From Candidatus Hydrogenedentota bacterium (GTDB lineage: Bacteria; Hydrogenedentota; Hydrogenedentia; Hydrogenedentales; CAITNO01), in assembly GCA_903893795.1 (NCBI GenBank), contig CAITNO010000033.1, forward strand, positions 1 to 64,000: a DNA stretch of 64,000 nucleotides, read 5' to 3'. This document shows positions 27,701-35,187 of the stretch, piece after piece. Numbering within the stretch: the stretch's first letter is position 1; each line of letters begins with the position of its first letter. The notes beneath the pieces are model-generated. The model ran no database searches, was not told the DNA's origin, and was given only the letters and a program-made list of their open reading frames with translations. A program made the position numbers and the translations under genes.

Positions 27701-30700
27701 TGCTCGCCGTAAGGCTAACCGTATAGGTGCCTGTGGTGGAATAGCTGTGGCTCGGATTCTGGGTGGAACTTGCAGTGCCATCACCAAAGTCCCAGGACCA
27801 CGCCGTGGGGCTGCCGGTGGAGATGTCCGTGAAGACGACCCCGCCGCCGATTTGCGGCGCCGTTGGCGAAAAACTGAATGCAGCCGTCGGCCATCCCGGC
27901 GCCGCAACGGTCCATTCGTGGGCCACCTGGCCGTTCTTTCGCTGGGTGTTTTCGTTTGCGGGCAGCCACGCGCGCACATATTGTGACGTGATGTGACCGG
28001 GACCCACAGTGACGCGCAGGTGGCCTGAACTGCTGAGAATCGTCCCCGCCGCATAGTGATAATCCGACGCCAATCCCGGACCGCTTTGGAAATTGCTGGC
28101 GCTGGGCTGCGGAACTTCCTGATACACCACACCGTCCAAATCCTGCTTGTCATACAGGTGGTCGTGCCCGTGAAACACTGCCGTCACGCCGTATTGAACC
28201 AGGAGCTGGTGGATGGGCTTGCTCCAGCCCGACCGCTCTTGTGCAAAAACATCCGTTCCGTCCAGATCACGCCCTCCCCACTCGAAGAACGGTGCCGCCT
28301 CAATCCCGCCGCGCATCTGTCCGTCCAGGCCGCCGACCAGATTGTGAACAAACACGAACTTGAACGTCGCGGAACTTGACGCAAGGGTGCTTTGCAGCCA
28401 CCGGTACTGCGTTTGGCCGAGCGTCAGATTCCATCCATCGCTGCCGGGCTGCTTCGGGCTGTTCCAGAACGGGTCCAGCACGATAAAAAGCGCATTGCCC
28501 CAGTTCCACGAATACCAAGCGGCGCGTTTCCCCACATAGGTCTCTTCCGTCGAATCCCCGCTGTAGAAAGTGTCGGGAACCGGATTTACGTAGTACTTCT
28601 GCCGCGCCTGTGTTGTCCATATAGCGAGATTGTTTGCGGTGCCGTCCCTGAACCAGCCCGCTTCCCCTTCATGGTTGCCATTGACCAGGAAAAGCGGCGT
28701 CGCACAGCCGACAATGCCGAAATTTGCCCGTTCATACACGTAGCGCGCATTCACGGTGGCCGGGTCGGCTGCCGGCAGTACCAGCGCCGTCAGCGGAGCG
28801 GAGTGCTTCTCGCACATGAACGTGTCGCCCAGGTCCATGTGGAAATCCGGCGCATCGGAGACGACGTTGGCCAGGGTTCGGCGGTAAAGGTCCAGGTTCG
28901 ACTGGTCATCCAGGTGCGAGTCCGCCTGGATGGTAAAGGTGAAGGTGGTGTCGGCGGGCCGCGCGGTATGGAAGGCATGCTCAGCGCTGTACGTATGAGC
29001 GCTTTCGCCCGCCGCCAGGAAATTCAACCGGTAGTGGTACTGGGCATTGGGGCTCAATCCGCTCAGGCTTAGCACCAGCGGCGTTGCCGCCTGAAGGGCG
29101 CCTGCAGCGGATTGCAGGCTGAGCGCTCCTGGCGCCAGTCCATATTCAATGAGAGCGGTTCCATTCTGGTCGGGAGAGAATATGTTGGCCGCAATGGAAG
29201 TCGCCGTTGGACGGCCCAGGACAAGGTTTCCGTCAAAAGGAGTGATGGTTGTCGCCGGACTTGCCGTCACCGTCTGGGAAACGGTTCCGGAGCCACCCGC
29301 GTTGCCCGCAACGAGGGTCACCGTGTAGGTGCCCGCCGCGGAATACACGTGCGCGGGATTTTGCGCGGTGCTGGTGGTCCCATCACCAAAATCCCAAGAC
29401 CAGGAGGTTGGTGTGTTTGTGGAGCTGTCCGTGAAAGTCACGGACTGTCCCGCAACCGGCGCGGCCGGAGAGAAGGTGAACGCGGCCGCGGGCGCGGTTT
29501 CTATGAGAAACAGGTAGTCGGTGTTGCCGATGTAGGGCGTGAGCAGGCTTGTGTCCGTGATAACGCCCGAATAGAGGAAAGGTGTGGTGCTTAGCGTATA
29601 GTCGAAGGCGGTTCCATCGGGATAAGTGCCCGACATAATGGTGTGCCGCAGGGCCGCAATCTGAGTCTTTTGATCTGCCGTGAGCGACTGGTATACCTGT
29701 GCAAAGACCGTGGCGTAGTGGTAGTTGTTCTCGCCGTCCAAATCACCGTAGGTGGCCGACAACGCGAGAACCTGTGTCTTGACACTGTCACTCGACGCCG
29801 TGGACACCAGCAGGCTGCGCAGCAAGGTGGCAATTTGCGTCCGCACCCCGACAATGCTGACCGCGCCCGCGTAGAGATTGTTGCGCTGCGTGTCCACCAG
29901 TCCCGAAATCAGCGCGGCCTGCGCCTGCGTGACATAGCCCTTGGAACTGTCGCACAGTGCGGCGCCCGCGGTGGCCGTAAGCTGCTGGTCAATGCTGTAG
30001 CCCTCGTGTCCGATGGCGGGCGCGTCCTTGATATAGAAGGAGCCGAAATAGGTTCCCTGGCGTTCCGGACAGAAATAGACATCGGCGTCCAACGAACCGG
30101 CGTACCAGCTAAACAGGTCGCCGGCATAGGTCATCACGGCCACGGCCATTCCCTGGGACAGTCCCTGCAGCCGGCTTCTCACCTGGTCATCCGTAATGTT
30201 TGGCCACGAATTCCAGCCAAGTCCTTTCATGGCGTCCAAATAGGAGGTCTGCGCGGAACTCATCGAACTGTAAATGTTGGCATAGAGCAGGGCGCGGTCA
30301 AAGCTGATCTGGCCGTCAATGAGGTACAGTTCCTGGGAGGCATTCTTCACCGCTGCAGGGTCGAGGCCCGCCGAACCCGCGGGAAGATCCCCCTCAAGCA
30401 GGCGGCGGAACGCCTGCATCAACGAGAATCGCTTGTACCCATAAAGGTTTATCTGGTCGAGCTGGGTGGAGGCAAGCGTCTTCAGTTGTTCCAACTGGGT
30501 GTCGTTCAGTATATAGAGAACGTTGTTGGCAACGCGGGTCAAAAAACTGGTGTTGTGGCCCATATTGTCCGGGTCGTTGTCGCGAAGGTACTGGAAACCG
30601 GTGTAGTCGGCCACCTGTCCGGGAGGAAAGAACGATTGCGAGTCCAGATTCCCCGTCATCATGGCGAGCCCGGAAAAGGCCAGCGTGGCGCGCTGGGCTC

Positions 30701-30809
30701 CGTCTGAAAGGGTTTGGGTCATGTCAAATGCGGGGGTGGCCTGGGCCGCAATCCCCGGGAAGACAAGTACAACCCCGACAAGGACCGGCAACGACAAGAC
30801 TCTCTTCAT
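24705..30809 (-). CDS. Giant surface protein: two metallophosphoesterase domains, eight PKD domains, C-terminal anchor
   Basis: The product is 2034 residues from the ATG at 30809, with a Sec signal (MKRVLSLPVLVGVVLVFPGIAA). The order is: an unrecognised, mostly helical domain (about 25-435); PKD1 (438-520); an Fn3-like strand-rich segment; phosphoesterase 1 (about 620-965: QADSH, LGDTF, GNHEGE, VHNLVGG, HGHDHLY); PKD2 and PKD3 (973-1135); an Fn3-like segment; phosphoesterase 2 (about 1240-1580: QGDSH, MGDDF, GNHEQA, AHHVMG, QGHDHIW); PKD4-PKD8 (1588-1990); and a hydrophobic helix with basic tail. The PKD units carry the canonical W-(S/T/Q/Y)-W-(D/N)-FGD core. Purple-acid-phosphatase-like surface esterase activity is inferred from intact metal ligands. 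The gene diverges from the two-component system. Confidence 0.75.
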   Translation of the reverse strand: MKRVLSLPVLVGVVLVFPGIAAQATPAFDMTQTLSDGAQRATLAFSGLAMMTGNLDSQSFFPPGQVADYTGFQYLRDNDPDNMGHNTSFLTRVANNVLYILNDTQLEQLKTLASTQLDQINLYGYKRFSLMQAFRRLLEGDLPAGSAGLDPAAVKNASQELYLIDGQISFDRALLYANIYSSMSSAQTSYLDAMKGLGWNSWPNITDDQVRSRLQGLSQGMAVAVMTYAGDLFSWYAGSLDADVYFCPERQGTYFGSFYIKDAPAIGHEGYSIDQQLTATAGAALCDSSKGYVTQAQAALISGLVDTQRNNLYAGAVSIVGVRTQIATLLRSLLVSTASSDSVKTQVLALSATYGDLDGENNYHYATVFAQVYQSLTADQKTQIAALRHTIMSGTYPDGTAFDYTLSTTPFLYSGVITDTSLLTPYIGNTDYLFLIETAPAAAFTFSPAAPVAGQSVTFTDSSTNTPTSWSWDFGDGTTSTAQNPAHVYSAAGTYTVTLVAGNAGGSGTVSQTVTASPATTITPFDGNLVLGRPTATSIAANIFSPDQNGTALIEYGLAPGALSLQSAAGALQAATPLVLSLSGLSPNAQYHYRLNFLAAGESAHTYSAEHAFHTARPADTTFTFTIQADSHLDDQSNLDLYRRTLANVVSDAPDFHMDLGDTFMCEKHSAPLTALVLPAADPATVNARYVYERANFGIVGCATPLFLVNGNHEGEAGWFRDGTANNLAIWTTQARQKYYVNPVPDTFYSGDSTEETYVGKRAAWYSWNWGNALFIVLDPFWNSPKQPGSDGWNLTLGQTQYRWLQSTLASSSATFKFVFVHNLVGGLDGQMRGGIEAAPFFEWGGRDLDGTDVFAQERSGWSKPIHQLLVQYGVTAVFHGHDHLYDKQDLDGVVYQEVPQPSASNFQSGPGLASDYHYAAGTILSSSGHLRVTVGPGHITSQYVRAWLPANENTQRKNGQVAHEWTVAAPGWPTAAFSFSPTAPQIGGGVVFTDISTGSPTAWSWDFGDGTASSTQNPSHSYSTTGTYTVSLTASNAAGSHTATQTVVVSPLGTVPTAAFTFAPAAPANGQTVLFTDASTGSPTTWQWNFGDGVKSTLQNPGHAYAATGTYTVSLKASNTTGVNTVKHTVTVTPAGNSAISSVNIVLGNPTAASVKANVFTAGQGGTVYIAYGTASGVYGSQTAQATLQTATPVEIALDGLNANTQYYYRLYYQAAGETGYSNTDEYSFHTARPAGSTYAFCIQGDSHPERLNSQFNPDLYSRTLLTAAADQPDFYLAMGDDFSVDQLDPLTVTAAQVVERYTIQRPFLGLIGRTAPVFLVNGNHEQAARYLLNGTADNVAVWAQNARNSLYSQPAPDSFYSGDTENVPYIGLLRNFYAWTWGDALFVTIDPYWASPTCVDDPFDGSPKRTNLWDITHGDAQYQWLKTTLEQSHAQYKFVFAHHVMGTGRGGTDVAGQYEWGGQNSNGTWGFTANRPAWPVPIHQLMADNKVTIFFQGHDHIWVRQQLDGVVYQTLPEPADPNYVLYNSDAYETGDKFANTGYTRVVVSPLQVRVDYVRTCLPADEGPGNVNGSTVFGYSISPAASAPMAAFTFSPSAPIAGETVYFTDSSTNAPASWSWDFGDDTSGTDQNPAHAYAASGTYTVTLTAANAGGSTVATRTIDVAVPPPAAAFAFSPSAPVAGQAVNFTDASTNTPTSWSWDFGDSAASTDQNPTHTYAASGMYTVTLTARNAGGYNAATRSVNVTVPAPVAAFTFTPPAPVAGQTVSFSDTSTNTPTSWSWDFGDGASSTDQNPTHIYAAASAYTVTLTAGNAGGHAVATHSISVSVPAPLASFTFLPPAPVAGQPVSFTDTSTNAPTFWTWDFGDGTGSSDQNPTHVYAATGTHTVTLAAGNSGGVSAAGSLITIGSVPSTLSVQFSASPTMGSTPLKVQFNATVSGTSETVSDWYWDFGDGTNVSVNVPDTLHTYTETGAYTVSLTATTPSDSATITLKELIVANQTVSLNRPGLCAGLAACLLAAGTALLGRHRPAKRD
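25100..26045. repeat. Tandem PKD-coding repeats (~237 bp units)
   Basis: Four adjacent PKD modules (PKD4-PKD7 of the giant phosphoesterase) are similar at DNA level. Recurrent blocks encode TDSSTN/TSWSWDFGD, DQNPTH and YTVTL-AGNAGG. The similarity is high enough to allow slippage or recombination, so copy number may vary between strains or be misassembled. Confidence 0.65.
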
Positions 30810-30884
30810 GCGATTCTCTCTCTCCCGACTGCAAGACCGGCATGTGTGTCGGTCCCTAAAAAACAATGTCTCAAACTCTTAACA

Positions 30885-30890
30885 ATTATA
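30885..30890 (-). promoter_or_regulatory. -10 hexamer of the giant phosphoesterase gene
   Basis: A perfect TATAAT on the minus strand lies 32 nt from the palindrome at 30923-30940. The predicted start is near 30878, giving a leader of about 70 nt before the ATG at 30809. The -35 position (TCCTGT) is a poor match. Confidence 0.55.
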
Positions 30891-30922
30891 ACAAAGCACC
30901 CGAAGAAACAGGACGTTCTCCG

Positions 30923-30940
30923 GATTACAGTATTGTAATT
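30923..30940. promoter_or_regulatory. Palindromic operator shared by divergent promoters
   Basis: GATTACAG-TA-TTGTAATT has perfect inner arms (ATTACA/TGTAAT). It lies exactly at the midpoint between the two outward-facing TATAAT hexamers, 32 nt from each. A perfect-palindrome version stands upstream of the giant arylsulfotransferase-like gene (24590-24607). The likely ligand is the adjacent OmpR-type response regulator, by inference from position only. Confidence 0.65.
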
Positions 30941-30972
30941 TCTTTTCGCAGCTTGCTCGCCTGCCGGTGCGT

Positions 30973-30978
30973 TATAAT
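30973..30978 (+). promoter_or_regulatory. -10 hexamer of the two-component operon, leaderless geometry
   Basis: A perfect TATAAT ends 6 nt before the ATG at 30985, so the expected transcript start coincides with the start codon. There is no Shine-Dalgarno sequence. The -35 position (AGCTTG) is poor, consistent with an activator bound at the palindrome. Confidence 0.55.
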
Positions 30979-30984
30979 CACCCC

Positions 30985-31656
30985 ATGAAAGTGCTTGTCG
31001 TCGAGGATGAGAAGGAAGTTGCCGCCCTTATACGGAAGGGCCTGCAAGAGCAGGGTTTCTGTGTCGAGGTGAGCCACCACGGCACGGAGGCCCTCGGTCT
31101 CGCCACTTCGCACCAGTACGACGCCGTCGTGCTGGACATCATGCTGCCCGGCCGCGACGGCCTGAGCATTCTGAAGACCCTCCGCAAACAGCGGAACGCG
31201 GTCCCGGTAATTCTGCTGACCGCGCGGAGCGAAGTGGAGGAGCGCGTGGAGGGGCTTGACCTGGGCGCGGACGACTACGTGACGAAACCCTTCTATGTAG
31301 AGGAACTCATCTCGCGCGTACAGGCCGTGGTGCGGCGCGCGTCGGGAAACCAGTTGAGCCTGCTGCAAGCGGGAGACTTCACGGTCAACCTGATCACGCA
31401 TGAGGCGAAACGAGGCGACAGGGCAATCCGGCTTACCGCCCGCGAGTTTGGCCTGCTCGAATACTTGATGCGTTCGCCGGGACGCGTCTACACGCGGACC
31501 CAAATCATCGAGCACGTTTTCGGCTACGACTTCGATCCCAACACGAACCTGGTGGATGTGTACATCCAGCGGCTGCGCAAGAAAATCATGGGGAGTTCCG
31601 ATTCGGACCTCATCGAAACGGTCCGGGGTGTCGGATACAGGTTTCTGAAGCCATGA
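30985..31656 (+). CDS. OmpR/PhoB-family response regulator
   Basis: A 223-residue regulator. The receiver domain (1-115) has the acidic pocket VEDEKE, phospho-acceptor Asp in VVLDIMLPGRDG (residue 51), Thr in ILLTAR and Lys in VTKPFY. The C-terminal winged helix (about 125-222) has the REFGLLEYLM...VYTRTQIIEHVFGYDFDPNTNLVDVYIQRLRKK recognition region split by the usual turns. The ATG at 30985 is chosen because the receiver begins there and a TATAAT sits 6 nt upstream. The stop overlaps the kinase start (ATGA), so the two are coupled. Control of its own promoter and of the giant surface-protein genes is inferred from the palindromes. Confidence 0.92.
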   Translation: MKVLVVEDEKEVAALIRKGLQEQGFCVEVSHHGTEALGLATSHQYDAVVLDIMLPGRDGLSILKTLRKQRNAVPVILLTARSEVEERVEGLDLGADDYVTKPFYVEELISRVQAVVRRASGNQLSLLQAGDFTVNLITHEAKRGDRAIRLTAREFGLLEYLMRSPGRVYTRTQIIEHVFGYDFDPNTNLVDVYIQRLRKKIMGSSDSDLIETVRGVGYRFLKP

Positions 31657-33155
31657 AACGCCGGTTGCTGCCGTCGTTAAGGTCATTCCGGCTGCGCATC
31701 GCGCTGTTTTCCGTGCTCGTTTCGGGCGCGGTCCTGGGGGTGTTTGTCAGCCTCACCATTGAGGCGGTTCACCGCACCACGGAACAGCGCATGGACGAGC
31801 GGATCGGCGAATTTGCGCACAAACATCTCGTCGGCCCCCGCGAACCGGGCCATTGGGAGCGTGTCAGCGAATCTTTGCGCTTCTTCCTCGGCGACGACAA
31901 GGAGGACGCCTTCATTCTTCTGGTCAAGGACCGCGACGGAGGCACGCTTTACGTTTCGCCGAACTGGCCCAGGGAAATCCCGACAGACTTGTTTCCCGCC
32001 GCCGGGGCATGGGATCGGCATTCGGAATCCGCTCCCGACGCGGCGCGGCCGCGCCGTCCGCGTGAGGCGCAGTCCGGGGAGAACACCCGGCAGGCTTCCC
32101 CGCCAGACACCGCGCCGCCGCTGAAAACACCGGAATTCTCCACCCGCGAGGCGGGCGGCGTCAAGTGGCGCATCGGCATGGCGGGCAGTCAGGACCTCAC
32201 CTTCGTGCTGGGATTGAATTCGCGCCGGATCACGGAGGAAATGTCCCAGATTCGGCATGCCATTTTCATGGCGCTTCCCATCGCGCTGCTGTTCGTTGCG
32301 GCGGGCGCCTGGTGGATTTCGCAGCGCGCGCTCAAGCCCATCCAGGCGGTGACGGGAACCATCCGGGAAGTGAAGACCTGTGGGCTGTCCCAGCGGATTT
32401 CGGACCAGAATGAGGACCGCGAGTTCTCCGAACTCATTGCTCATTTCAACGGCATGATGGACTGGCTGGAAAACAGTTTCCGCCAGGCGCTACGCTTCAG
32501 CGCCGACGCCTCCCATGAATTGAAAACGCCACTGACCGTGCTGCAGGCCCAACTGGAGCAGGCCGTGCACGAGGCCGAACCGGGTTCGGCGGAGCAGCGC
32601 CGCTATGTGGCCTTTGGCAGGGAGCTTCAGCGGCTGAAAAGCATCACGCAGAAGCTGCTGCTCCTGTCCCGGATCGACGCGGGCGAACTGAAGTTTCACC
32701 TGCGGCCGCTGGACCTGACCCAACTGGTGGAGGGCATTGCCGAGGACACCGAAATCCTCGCGCCCGAACTGCGGATAGAGAGCGAGATTGCCCCCGGAGT
32801 CCGCGTGATGGGCGATGCGGACCTGATGAAACAGGTCATCCAGAATCTCGCGGCCAACGCCGTCAAATACAATTACAAGGGTGGATTCATACGCATGACG
32901 CTCCGCGGCGACGGACAGCGGGTCCGCTTCGACATTGCCAATTCAGGCGCGGCCATCCCCCCTGAGGAGCAGGACAAGGTGTTCACCCGCTTCTACCGCG
33001 GCGACAAAGCCCGCACCCGAAGCGTGGGCGGCGCCGGCCTGGGTCTCAGCATAGCCCGCGAAATTGTCCGTGCGCACCAGGGCGAACTTGTGCTGCAAAC
33101 AAGCTCGGAGGAAAACACCGTCTTCTCCCTGACGCTTCCGGGGACGACCGCATAG
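31653..33155 (+). CDS. Sensor histidine kinase
   Basis: The 500-residue membrane kinase pairs with the overlapping response regulator. TM1 is at about 15-37. A periplasmic sensor of about 160 residues (38-205) includes a Pro/Arg-rich low-complexity insert near 125-160. TM2 (about 205-225) is followed by a HAMP-like linker (QRALKPIQAVTGTI). The HisKA box is FSADASHELKTPL with the phospho-acceptor His near 287. The ATPase has the N box (QNLAANAVKYN), a G1-type IANSGAAIP, the F box (FTRFYRGDKAR) and a G2 GGAGLGLSIA. The signal sensed is unknown. The divergent phosphoesterase gene makes phosphate or ester availability a fair guess and no more. Confidence 0.92.
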   Translation: MKRRLLPSLRSFRLRIALFSVLVSGAVLGVFVSLTIEAVHRTTEQRMDERIGEFAHKHLVGPREPGHWERVSESLRFFLGDDKEDAFILLVKDRDGGTLYVSPNWPREIPTDLFPAAGAWDRHSESAPDAARPRRPREAQSGENTRQASPPDTAPPLKTPEFSTREAGGVKWRIGMAGSQDLTFVLGLNSRRITEEMSQIRHAIFMALPIALLFVAAGAWWISQRALKPIQAVTGTIREVKTCGLSQRISDQNEDREFSELIAHFNGMMDWLENSFRQALRFSADASHELKTPLTVLQAQLEQAVHEAEPGSAEQRRYVAFGRELQRLKSITQKLLLLSRIDAGELKFHLRPLDLTQLVEGIAEDTEILAPELRIESEIAPGVRVMGDADLMKQVIQNLAANAVKYNYKGGFIRMTLRGDGQRVRFDIANSGAAIPPEEQDKVFTRFYRGDKARTRSVGGAGLGLSIAREIVRAHQGELVLQTSSEENTVFSLTLPGTTA

Positions 33156-33271
33156 GGGCTTCCGAAGCCTTTCACCATGCCCGGACAACAGCCACTCACC
33201 CATGCTATCCGGCCGCATTCGACATTGTGTCTAGCCCGCGCCCCTGTCTGCGAACAACCCCAGGGCGCGGT

Positions 33272-33300
33272 TTGCGTTCAGGAACCGCGCCCTTCATAAT
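33272..33300 (+). promoter_or_regulatory. Predicted promoter of PQQ-like propeller gene 1
   Basis: TTGCGT (33272-33277), a 17-bp spacer and CATAAT (33295-33300) lie about 30 nt before the ATG at 33331, with AAAGGGG as ribosome site. The paralogous gene has a matching arrangement. Confidence 0.5.
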
Positions 33301-33330
33301 CTCGGACTGGCCCACCAAAGGGGATTTATC

Positions 33331-35067
33331 ATGAGCAATCCAATAGAGAATGGCGGCATAGACGGAAAAACAACCGCGAAGATCCGCGTCTGGCCCGCGC
33401 TGGCCATCCTGGTTGTGCAGTTTGCCGCCGCGCAAATCCTGTCTGTCTTCGGGTCAACGGACATCCACAGCGCTGTGAGCCTCGCCGTGGTTCCCCTTAC
33501 GGCTGCGGTACTGCTTTTGATTTGGTGGCTGTTTGCAAGCCGGGTGCCGGTCCTGGACCGGCTAATTGGTTTACTGTTGGCTGGCGGCGCCCTCTGGGGG
33601 GTCAGCCATTCCCGGGGAGCCATGCTGCTTGCCTTTGCCGTGCCGGCCATGACGACCAGTCTGGTGCTGACCTTGGCGCTGACCAGCCGTCTGCGCTGGG
33701 TTGCCGCCCGGTGGGTGGCGGTGACCTGTGTTCTCGGCTGTGCCGGGTTGTTCATGGCGCTGCGTGTCGATGAAATCGGCAGCGGCCTGGCCCCCGTGGT
33801 GTCATGGCGGTGGAGCCCGACCAAAGCAGAAAGCTCGGCGGCCATCCCCGTGCCCGAGGCCAACGGCACGGCCCAACTGCCGGCCCAGGCCGGGCCCGCC
33901 GACTGGCCCGCATTCCGCGGTCCGCTGCGCGACGCCATCCTGACCGGAACACGCCTCTCCACGGACTGGAGCACGCCGCCGCGCGAACTTTGGCGCAAAC
34001 CGATCGGCTCGGGTTATTCCTCTTTTGTCTCCGTGGGCGACTATGTGTTCACCCAGGAACAGCGCGGCGCGGAGGAACTGGTAACCTGCTATCAGGCCGC
34101 GACGGGCGCGAATGTGTGGGTGAACCGGACGGCCGCCGAGTTCAAGGACGACATGGGCCTGGGCCCCCGCGCCACGCCCACCTTCAGCGACGGCAGGCTG
34201 TACACCCTGGGCTGCACGGGCACGCTGCAGTGTCTCGACGCCGCCACGGGAAACATAATCTGGAAGCGCGACCTGCCCAAAGATACCGGGGGCCGCGCTT
34301 CCCACTTCGGCTGCACCGGCTCCCCCCTGGTCGTGGGCGGGCTGGTCGTCACGTTCAGCGGCCGAAGCGAGGGCAAAAGCGCCACCGCCCATGACCGCGC
34401 GACCGGCGCGGTGGTCTGGCAGGCGGGCCATGACACCGAGGTGTACGCCTCCCCGCAGTATGCCGAGTTGCTGGGCGTGCCCCAGGTGCTCATGGTCTGC
34501 GACTACGGACTGCAGTCCTTCGCGCTCGACAAGGGAACGCTGCTGATCGATTACCCTTGGAAGGCCGAGATTAACAACCGCGCCGTGCAGCCCCTGGTCT
34601 TGGACGAACGGGTCATGGTGGCCACCACCGGGTTCATGACCACGCGCATGCTGCGCGTCCAAAAAGACGCCGCCGCGTGGACCGTAAAGGAGGACTGGGA
34701 CAGCAAGAAGTTCCGGCCCTATTTCAACGATGGCGCGCTGTGCAAGGGTTTCTATTACGGCTTCGACGGCGAACGGCTCGCCTGCCTCGACACCGCAACG
34801 GGCGAACGCCGCTGGGAGGGCAAGCGCTACGGCGGACAGCTCCTGCTTCTGGCCGACATGGAGACCCTGCTGGTGCTCAGCGACACGGGCGATGTGGCAC
34901 TCGTCCCCGCCACGCCCGACCGCTTCAGTGAGATCGCCCGGTTCAAGGCCATCCATGGCAAGACCTGGAGCAACCCCGTGGTCGCCCACGGCAGGCTTTT
35001 CGTCCGCAACGCCGAAGAGGCGGCCTGTTTCGAACTTCCCACAGTCGGCACCGCCGCCGCCCGTTAG
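33331..35067 (+). CDS. Membrane-anchored PQQ-like beta-propeller protein 1
   Basis: A 578-residue protein. The first 155 residues hold about five hydrophobic segments (starting WPALAILVVQFAAAQILSVFG), and the rest (about 185-575) is a PQQ/BamB-type propeller. Typical blades are DWPAFRGPLRD, ATGANVWVNRT, GTLQCLDAATGNIIWKRDL, and ATGERRWEGKRYGGQ. The fragment WPxFRGPxRDG at the start of the propeller is common in Planctomycetes-like genomes. There is no sign of the residues needed to bind PQQ as a dehydrogenase, so a scaffold or binding role is more likely. It has its own promoter and is followed 120 bp later by a close paralogue. Both lie downstream of the histidine kinase but may not be in its operon. 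Confidence 0.75.
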   Translation: MSNPIENGGIDGKTTAKIRVWPALAILVVQFAAAQILSVFGSTDIHSAVSLAVVPLTAAVLLLIWWLFASRVPVLDRLIGLLLAGGALWGVSHSRGAMLLAFAVPAMTTSLVLTLALTSRLRWVAARWVAVTCVLGCAGLFMALRVDEIGSGLAPVVSWRWSPTKAESSAAIPVPEANGTAQLPAQAGPADWPAFRGPLRDAILTGTRLSTDWSTPPRELWRKPIGSGYSSFVSVGDYVFTQEQRGAEELVTCYQAATGANVWVNRTAAEFKDDMGLGPRATPTFSDGRLYTLGCTGTLQCLDAATGNIIWKRDLPKDTGGRASHFGCTGSPLVVGGLVVTFSGRSEGKSATAHDRATGAVVWQAGHDTEVYASPQYAELLGVPQVLMVCDYGLQSFALDKGTLLIDYPWKAEINNRAVQPLVLDERVMVATTGFMTTRMLRVQKDAAAWTVKEDWDSKKFRPYFNDGALCKGFYYGFDGERLACLDTATGERRWEGKRYGGQLLLLADMETLLVLSDTGDVALVPATPDRFSEIARFKAIHGKTWSNPVVAHGRLFVRNAEEAACFELPTVGTAAAR

Positions 35068-35128
35068 CCCTTCTCCGCCGGGTGTCACCGCCTCTGTCGC
35101 GGTCGGGTCCAATGGCCATTCACCGTGT

Positions 35129-35158
35129 TTGTTTCTAAACGACCGCCCTGCTCATAAT
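35129..35158 (+). promoter_or_regulatory. Predicted promoter of PQQ-like propeller gene 2
   Basis: TTGTTT (35129-35134), 18 bp and CATAAT (35153-35158) lie about 30 nt before the ATG at 35188 with AAGGA as ribosome site. The -10 is identical to that of the upstream paralogue, so the promoter was probably duplicated with the gene. Confidence 0.5.
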
Positions 35159-35187
35159 GCGCCTTCACCCTGAGCTAAGGATTTACC

